The notes below the pieces were generated by a model that was not told where the DNA came from, ran no database searches, and saw nothing but the letters and a program-made list of their open reading frames with translations. This document shows, piece by piece, positions 6,495 to 10,980 of a stretch of 10,980 nt of DNA. The stretch's first letter is position 1; each line of letters starts with the position of its first letter. The stretch spans positions 1-10,980 of the forward strand of contig CACHJY010000032.1 of assembly GCA_902580265.1 (NCBI GenBank). The letters are read 5' to 3'. Both the position numbers and the translations under genes were made by a program. The stretch comes from an uncultured Alphaproteobacteria bacterium (GTDB taxonomy: Bacteria > Pseudomonadota > Alphaproteobacteria > Rhodobacterales > Rhodobacteraceae).

Positions 6495-7907
6495 TTAACT
6501 AAATTCCTTCATTTTCTCATATATCTTTACCATGGCCAATGTATCAAGTTTGCAATAAGCCAGCATGTCTTCTTTTAGTTTAGTTTTTTCCGTACTATCT
6601 CCCCATTCGATAATCTTGCTAAAAGCCTCCATGGCATCCGTTCCATTGGCAACGGACATACTGTCGTAAGTAAGATCTGGAACCAAAATGGGTAAAACTT
6701 TTTTTATCGAAGTAGAGCCCCCAAAAGCTATATCTATATATCCTGCTTTAAATATATCTTCGAGATCGATAGTTCTTTCTATAACACTGTTCAGAAAATC
6801 AGCCTTATCAGGATAAAGCAACGCCATTTCCTTATTGCGAGTGTTTTCAAAAGATTTATGCCAGGAAACTACACTTCCTTTGTCATAAATTACCCTCTCC
6901 ATACTTTCGATTAAAGCGAGAGGTAATTCAGCCTCTTCTGCCAAATACTGATAGTGCTCTAGTTCCGCTGACTCCTCATCTTTCTTAATGTGAATAGAAA
7001 ATTGAAAGGGAATATGCGCATGCGGTTTCATTCCTTCAACTATGGGTATCGCAGAGCTGAATGTTTCATAATCCAAAAAATGAACGGGATATTCTACCTG
7101 CTCATAGAATTTTCTTATAATGTCTTGATTTATAACTGGCGAATTAGATTTTGCTGCTTTTAAAACATTTAATTGATTAGGAGAAACCTCGTCTTCATCA
7201 ATTTCCTCTAAACTCAAGCGATCTTCTTTCGTGAAGGTAAGAATTTTATTTTTGTGTAAACGAGGCAAATTATAAATCGAAGGCTTAGGTACCCTTGGAT
7301 TAAAATAATCAAAAGTTTCACAATGATGCGATTTACTCAACAGCAAACAAGAACAACTAGTTTCATCGATTTCTTTCTTGTTTAAGAACTCAAGAGCCGA
7401 CCTTATGCTCTCGACTGTTTCTACCATTAAGCCTCTCACCTGCTCTGTCACGAGGCTAAAGCTCATCATTTTATCAACCTCTAAGGCCCCCGCTCTTACA
7501 TATTCCTTATTCAGGTGAACTATATATACAGCGTTGACTTTCAATCCTGAATTTTCAACTGTAATCATTTGAAACGTGGCATCTATCAAATGTGTCTTGT
7601 CAATATTTCCTGCTGATTTAACCTCATAAATATTTACAGTGCCATCGTCGTTTTCGCTAATGATATCTGCTTGAGCATAAAGTCCCTCGTCTGTCGTAAA
7701 TATTTTTTCGAAAGAAAAGCTTCCTGCTTCTGGTGTCTTCAACAAAAAATCTTGAACAAGTTTTTGAACCTCATATCCCTCCAGAGCAAGCTTATCCTCA
7801 TAAGTGGATATCGTTTTTTTTGGATATTCCTCTGGTTTGTGTTTGGACAGCCATAACGACTTGGCACAATGTAAAAAGTGTAGATAATCAGTTTTTGATA
7901 AAAACAT
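6495..7907 (-). CDS. DUF2779-type protein: Cas4-like PD-(D/E)XK nuclease fused to a DEDD exonuclease-like domain
   Basis: The protein has 470 residues. The N-terminal part has a PD-(D/E)XK nuclease core with D81 and E95-V-K97 in QADII...YEVKSA. Cys14 and a distant cluster C185, C187, C196 could hold an iron-sulphur cluster, as in Cas4 and AddB. The C-terminal half is RNase H-like: HFLDYETF (276-283) gives exonuclease motif I (D279, E281), VSWHKSFENT (347-356) resembles motif II, and AYCKLDT (450-456) gives the motif III tyrosine and aspartate (Y451, D455). LDYETF, IPFQFS and YCKLDT are typical of DUF2779 proteins. It is predicted to bind and degrade or process DNA or RNA, but the family's role is not established to my knowledge. 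The ATG at 7907 has only a weak AAGAGAA ribosome site. It lies 44 bases after the small membrane protein gene and converges on the GIY-YIG gene. Confidence 0.85.
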   Translation of the reverse strand: MFLSKTDYLHFLHCAKSLWLSKHKPEEYPKKTISTYEDKLALEGYEVQKLVQDFLLKTPEAGSFSFEKIFTTDEGLYAQADIISENDDGTVNIYEVKSAGNIDKTHLIDATFQMITVENSGLKVNAVYIVHLNKEYVRAGALEVDKMMSFSLVTEQVRGLMVETVESIRSALEFLNKKEIDETSCSCLLLSKSHHCETFDYFNPRVPKPSIYNLPRLHKNKILTFTKEDRLSLEEIDEDEVSPNQLNVLKAAKSNSPVINQDIIRKFYEQVEYPVHFLDYETFSSAIPIVEGMKPHAHIPFQFSIHIKKDEESAELEHYQYLAEEAELPLALIESMERVIYDKGSVVSWHKSFENTRNKEMALLYPDKADFLNSVIERTIDLEDIFKAGYIDIAFGGSTSIKKVLPILVPDLTYDSMSVANGTDAMEAFSKIIEWGDSTEKTKLKEDMLAYCKLDTLAMVKIYEKMKEFS

Positions 7908-7920
7908 TACATTAAATTCT

Positions 7921-7941
7921 CTTTAAATGGATCCTTTAAAG
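7921..7941. promoter_or_regulatory. Inverted repeat upstream of the DUF2779-type gene
   Basis: CTTTAAA and TTTAAAG flank a 7-base centre containing GGATCC, 14 bases before the nuclease start. On the minus strand, TTGAGC followed 17 bases later by TTTAAA could be a weak promoter with its -10 in one arm. It could be an operator or a weak hairpin. There is no following T-run, so it is not an intrinsic terminator. Confidence 0.3.
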
Positions 7942-7951
7942 TCACCCTTGG

Positions 7952-8185
7952 TTAAGAGCTCAACTCTCTCACTATTCCAACACCCACAAGGAGTAATATA
8001 TGCATGATTACTTTTCTCTGAGTATCGCTAAGACGATATACTGTTCTTATCATTATAGCTTCCACAATTTTGTCAATGATCCTGATTACAAACACACCTA
8101 GACGATGAATGAAAACCAAAGCCTTATAAGAATAATAAGCAACAACTATTACACTTATAAGAATATTGCTAAGGATACTATACAT
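7952..8185 (-). CDS. Small membrane protein of unknown function
   Basis: The protein has 77 residues. I do not recognise a family. Residues about 4-26 form a clear hydrophobic helix rich in Ile and Val. Residues 28-50 contain a second, more amphipathic hydrophobic stretch with Arg and Lys. Residues 59-72 form a third short hydrophobic stretch before a polar tail. It probably sits in the inner membrane with one to three segments. Its ATG at 8185 overlaps the HD gene's stop (TAG at 8180-8178) by 8 bases, and no good ribosome site is seen, so translation is probably coupled to the HD gene. That coupling is the main argument that it is a real gene and works with the HD protein. Confidence 0.6.
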   Translation of the reverse strand: MYSILSNILISVIVVAYYSYKALVFIHRLGVFVIRIIDKIVEAIMIRTVYRLSDTQRKVIMHILLLVGVGIVRELSS

Positions 8186-8684
8186 TAATTGAACGCCGAT
8201 AAGCTGCGTCTATAACATCACTTCGTTTAGCAATGACAGTGCAAAGTCTTTCAGGTGAGGGCTTTATACCTACTCTTCCTAAATCAAGTCGGTCTGAGTC
8301 CCAACAAGTTTGAATAGTGATATCAGCATCAACGAAACCATCTGAATGATATTTGCAGGCCTCTACAAGTAACTCTGTTTCTCTATCATTAATATCAAGC
8401 CATCTGTTGCGTATCTCACAAACATATTCAGCAGCTCTTCTCCCATGCTCTAAATCATAATCATCATTATCTCTCTGGCAATCATGTATAATTGCAAATA
8501 ATTCCACCACATTTAAATTAGCTCGATTTTCTCTTGCTAACATTCGCCCATTATAAAGGACACGCATCCAGTGATCTTCACCATGTATAGTTGAATGACC
8601 CAGAGGAAATTGTTCTAACAGGTGCTCCAATAGATCGTGAGAAAGAACTTTTGAATTATCAGCATCAAGTTTGAATACACGCAT
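8178..8684 (-). CDS. HD-domain metal-dependent phosphohydrolase
   Basis: The protein has 168 residues. The start chosen is ATG 8684, because AGGTGG lies 7 bases upstream and the longer reading (from 8768) would overlap the preceding gene. The HD signature is present: HGEDHW (34-39) gives the first histidine, IIHDCQRD (65-72) the HD pair H67-D68, EHGRRAAE (79-86) and YHSDG (112-116) further histidines, and WDSDRLDLGRVG (128-139) the last aspartate. All metal ligands seem intact. Members of this family hydrolyse phosphate esters of nucleotides or cyclic nucleotides; the substrate here is unknown. The length is that of a single-domain HD protein with no fused sensor. It lies 19 bases after the small acidic gene and overlaps the membrane-protein gene, within the methyltransferase operon. 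Confidence 0.88.
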   Translation of the reverse strand: MRVFKLDADNSKVLSHDLLEHLLEQFPLGHSTIHGEDHWMRVLYNGRMLARENRANLNVVELFAIIHDCQRDNDDYDLEHGRRAAEYVCEIRNRWLDINDRETELLVEACKYHSDGFVDADITIQTCWDSDRLDLGRVGIKPSPERLCTVIAKRSDVIDAAYRRSINV

Positions 8685-8703
8685 TTTTTTGCCACCTAAA
8701 CAT

Positions 8704-8937
8704 TTACAAATTTTCTTTAAGTTTGTCCCAGTCATCTTTATCCAGACTTTGAAAATGTTGCCCAGCATCTACAAATCGAATTGCTCTTTCATTCCTATCT
8801 GAGTTACTCTGAGATTTTTCCAGGAGATCTTTTAAAGATAGGTTCATTAATATCTCCTCAGCATCTTTACCGCAGTTCGCCTCAATTTCGATCGAACCGT
8901 AAACAACGTCCTTCCAGTCAAATCTGTATGTGCTCAT
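8704..8937 (-). CDS. Small acidic protein of unknown function
   Basis: The protein has 77 residues from ATG 8937, or 80 from GTG 8946. I prefer ATG because AGAGTGG lies about 5 bases upstream, and the start then follows the methyltransferase stop by one base. I do not recognise a family. The protein starts with strand-like sequence (YRFDWKDVVYGSIEIEA), followed by an acidic helix (DAEEILMNLSLKDLLEKS) and a short strand (AIRFVDAG), ending in an acidic DKDDWDKL tail. There is no membrane segment or nuclease motif. The tight fit between methyltransferase and HD genes and the well-ordered composition argue that it is real. A partner or modulator of one of its neighbours is possible but unproven. 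Confidence 0.7.
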   Translation of the reverse strand: MSTYRFDWKDVVYGSIEIEANCGKDAEEILMNLSLKDLLEKSQSNSDRNERAIRFVDAGQHFQSLDKDDWDKLKENL

Positions 8938-8938
8938 A

Positions 8939-10603
8939 TCAACCACTCTCTACTTTATTCATATTTAAAATCAACTTTGCTATCTGCCATGCTAGATAGG
9001 GTGGAACTGCATTCCCAACCTGATGATATTGCTGGGTTCTGTTACCTGAAAAAAAGTAATTATCAGGAAATGTTTGTAATCTTGCCGCCTCTCTTACGGT
9101 CAGTGATCGACATTGTAGTGGATCAGGATGAATATAGTAGTGGCCATCCTTAGAAATATGACTGACTATAGTGGAGGAAGGCTTATCCCATGTCTGAACC
9201 TTAAATCTATCATTATGTCCTTTGGTAGTAAGTATATCTCCTATACTATCTTTGGTTACATTTAAATGTTTTGGTTTTAGTCTCTCAAGGTCTCCCTGCC
9301 ACTCATTTATTTTAGGTGATCTTTTGTGCCTTAACGCAAAGGCAGAGCAAAAAAGATACCTACCAAGGTCACTAGCCATATGAGATCTGGTTTCATGCTG
9401 AATCCACCCTCTTATTCTTTTATCAAGGTACCATTCTTCCAGTTCGCTGCCTAACGGTCGACCCCTTTTCTTTTTGATATGTCTAGCCCCACGAGACAGT
9501 ATTCGATTACTGAATACGATTGTTCGTACAATTTCATCCAAGTTAAACTCGTCGTCGGTTTTCCCATAGAGAGAACTCTTGTATTCATCTGCGATTGTAG
9601 ATGCCCAATTTTCAAAAGTATCATCCAAAGATGTTTTTGATACCGCACTCCTTAATTTTGGCAAATGCCCGATAGCATTTCTGACCGAATTTTTTTGGGA
9701 TTTCTTTTCAAGAATATTTGGAGTAAAACTGGCATCACGTCTTATTCCCATTACTATTATTCGGTGCCTATTTTGTGGCACCCCATAATCTTCACACTTT
9801 ACCAAAAAGTTCCTAGGGTCGTAGATCACATCTTTTATCAGATCAGCTTTTGGTTCATTGGATAAGGAAAACAATTCATAGCGTTTTTTGGTGCCAGTAG
9901 CTCTACTTATCCCTGAAATTTGATCTGGATCCTCCAAGCCTTTGATTATTTCCTCAAATATTCCATCTTTTGACCCATGTCCCTTCTTTGCGGAAAGTAT
10001 ACCTTTTACGTTCTCCATTATAAAAATATTAGGCTGGTAATTTGCGAGAATCTTTATGTATTCCAGATAAAGATGGTGTCGTTTATCAGCATAAAAAAGC
10101 TGAGCTCTTTCCTTCTTTATTTCTTCGCTCGTTCTTCTAACATCTTTTTCTTCGATGTATCTTCTTTGGCCAACACCTAAACTTCGGGATCGACCAGCTA
10201 TTGAGTAAGCTTGGCAAGGTGGGCCTCCAAGAAGCATGAACTCTCCTGTTTGATTGATAACAGTTTCAATAGCTTCACAAATTTTCTTTTCGTGTTCAGG
10301 ATTCCCAAGCTCTGCTTCGAGCACAGAAACCTCAGCTTTATTCCAATAATCGGGTGACTTATTTTTTAGTTGTTCTAAATCAATTTCCCCTCTTACAAAT
10401 CTAAAATAATATTTTTGATGCTCATTACTGGATATTAAATGAAAGAACTTTCTAATCCTCAGAGTATTACAGGCTATTGGATCTTTTTCAATTGACAACG
10501 CAATATTGAACCCTGCTTTCGCAAAACCTTCTCCAAGCCCTCCTGGTCCAGCAAAAATATCCACTACTGGGATTGTGGTTAATTTTTTTTTTACATTATT
10601 CAA
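8939..10603 (-). CDS. DNA (cytosine-5-)-methyltransferase
   Basis: The protein has 554 residues and the ordered motifs of C5-cytosine methyltransferases: I DIFAGPGGLGEGF (15-27, AdoMet binding), IV GGPPCQAYS (126-134, catalytic C130), VI IMENVKG (195-201), VIII GVPQNRHRI (274-282), and IX/X VREAARLQTFP (503-513) and QVGNAVPP (528-535). Residues about 290-470 hold the target-recognition region; the target sequence cannot be read from it. It transfers a methyl group to cytosine C5. The start is TTG 10603. No ATG precedes motif I, and the TTG overlaps the vsr stop in the junction TTGA, suggesting coupling to vsr. Codons 4-7 contain a run of ten A. At 554 residues it is longer than many solitary enzymes. 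No cognate endonuclease is recognised in the window. Confidence 0.95.
   Translation of the reverse strand: MNNVKKKLTTIPVVDIFAGPGGLGEGFAKAGFNIALSIEKDPIACNTLRIRKFFHLISSNEHQKYYFRFVRGEIDLEQLKNKSPDYWNKAEVSVLEAELGNPEHEKKICEAIETVINQTGEFMLLGGPPCQAYSIAGRSRSLGVGQRRYIEEKDVRRTSEEIKKERAQLFYADKRHHLYLEYIKILANYQPNIFIMENVKGILSAKKGHGSKDGIFEEIIKGLEDPDQISGISRATGTKKRYELFSLSNEPKADLIKDVIYDPRNFLVKCEDYGVPQNRHRIIVMGIRRDASFTPNILEKKSQKNSVRNAIGHLPKLRSAVSKTSLDDTFENWASTIADEYKSSLYGKTDDEFNLDEIVRTIVFSNRILSRGARHIKKKRGRPLGSELEEWYLDKRIRGWIQHETRSHMASDLGRYLFCSAFALRHKRSPKINEWQGDLERLKPKHLNVTKDSIGDILTTKGHNDRFKVQTWDKPSSTIVSHISKDGHYYIHPDPLQCRSLTVREAARLQTFPDNYFFSGNRTQQYHQVGNAVPPYLAWQIAKLILNMNKVESG
10583..10592 (-). repeat. Homopolymer A10 in codons 4-7 of the methyltransferase gene
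   Basis: The minus strand has ten consecutive A just after the TTG start and before motif I. A change of one base would frameshift the whole enzyme. Such tracts are known sites of replication or transcription slippage. Confidence 0.6.
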
Positions 10604-10980
10604 GGCTCAAGAAACTCCGCTAACTTTTTTTCAATTTGTCTAGTGTCTTTTACTTCGCATTCCCATATGACTAAAATTCGCCATTTCATTTCACTCAACA
10701 ACGCATAGTTTTTTTCATCCCTTAATACGTTATCAGAAAACTTTTTTTCCCAGAATTCTTTATTGGTCTTTGGATTGGTGGCAAACGCACAGTCGTGGTG
10801 CCTATGCCAAAAACACCCATTTACAAAAATTATTTTTTTTTTTTTTGAACACTATATCTGGTTTACCAGGCAATTGATGTGCGTGTAACCTATATCTATA
10901 TCCCAATTTTGTGAGAGCCTTTCTTACTACCATTTCTGGTTTTGTATTCTTGCTCTTAATCATAGACATATTATAAGAAC
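10600..10980 (-). pseudogene. vsr: Very-short-patch repair endonuclease (vsr), frameshifted and cut at the 5' end by the window edge
   Basis: Reading leftwards from the edge, the frame gives SYN, then MSMIKSKNTKPEM, GYRYRLH and LPGKPDIVF, all typical of Vsr. The catalytic aspartate is in KPD. A run of 14 A follows (10846-10833). In the same frame translation then ends at TAG 10804-10802. One base over, the Vsr sequence resumes with VNGCFWHRHHDC (zinc and catalytic histidines and cysteines), NKEFWEKKF, NVLRDEK and WRILVIWECE, ending at TGA 10602-10600. With 13 A the gene would be intact. Vsr nicks next to T in T:G mismatches left by deaminated 5-methylcytosine and is normally encoded beside a C5 methyltransferase, as here. 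The break may be a true mutation, a phase-variable state, a slippage-corrected gene or a homopolymer sequencing error. Confidence 0.9.
10833..10846 (-). repeat. Homopolymer A14 at the frameshift in vsr
   Basis: Fourteen consecutive A on the minus strand encode the lysine run after KPDIVF. The two halves of Vsr are in frames that would join if the run were 13 or 16 long. It is the longest homopolymer in the window and a strong slippage site. Confidence 0.85.

Noticed and set aside
7671..7915. Plus-strand reading frames opposite the DUF2779-type gene
   Set aside because: They lie antisense to a gene with clear nuclease motifs and have no recognisable product or ribosome site.
1086..9932. GGATCC occurs six times (1086, 1415, 1428, 3652, 7929, 9927), more than expected for AT-rich DNA
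   Set aside because: The count is small, and two copies belong to one inverted repeat. Nothing links the site to the methyltransferase, whose target cannot be read from the sequence.
9451..10180. Several 65-69 residue frames on both strands inside the methyltransferase gene
   Set aside because: The methyltransferase frame has its ordered catalytic motifs throughout, so these are chance open frames.
1..10980. CRISPR arrays, tRNA genes, insertion sequences and attachment sites
   Set aside because: No regularly spaced repeats, cloverleaf-like sequences, transposase motifs or long flanking repeats were seen.

Overview
The window is AT-rich, almost fully coding bacterial DNA. It has no rRNA, tRNA, transposase or CRISPR array that I can see. 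A transcriptional regulator of the NrtR type and the general protein repertoire suggest a Gram-negative, probably proteobacterial, host. That is an inference and the species cannot be named. The gene content (two different superfamily 1 helicases, a GIY-YIG domain protein, a two-domain nuclease, a cytosine methyltransferase with a Vsr gene, an HD hydrolase and an ADP-ribosylglycohydrolase) looks like an accessory or defence island rather than housekeeping DNA.

Layout. (1) Positions 1-3288, minus strand: a compact operon transcribed leftwards. It encodes a Nudix/winged-helix regulator (NrtR-like), a DraG-type ADP-ribosylglycohydrolase, and a Upf1/Dna2-like superfamily 1 helicase that runs off the left edge. 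Two 21-bp palindromes with identical 7-bp arms lie directly upstream of the regulator and overlap its probable promoter, so the operon is likely autoregulated in response to ADP-ribose/NAD metabolism. (2) 3289-3506: divergent control region. (3) 3507-6432, plus strand: a two-gene unit of a UvrD/Rep-type helicase with a long unassigned C-terminal extension, followed after one base by a protein with a helical N-terminus and a C-terminal GIY-YIG-like nuclease domain. (4) 6433-6494: short convergent gap with no clear terminator. (5) 6495-10980, minus strand: six tightly packed genes, in transcription order vsr (broken by one base in a run of 14 A), a C5-cytosine methyltransferase starting at TTG, a small acidic protein, an HD-domain hydrolase, a small membrane protein, and a DUF2779-type protein joining a PD-(D/E)XK nuclease with a DEDD exonuclease-like domain.

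How they may work together. The methyltransferase and Vsr form a known pairing: cytosine methylation plus repair of the T:G mismatches it causes. No classical restriction endonuclease is recognisable in the window. The helicase/GIY-YIG pair is the best candidate for an undescribed two-component DNA-targeting system. The NrtR-like/DraG/helicase operon is the best candidate for a module that couples NAD or ADP-ribose sensing to nucleic-acid processing. These functional links are inferred from gene order and domains, not demonstrated.
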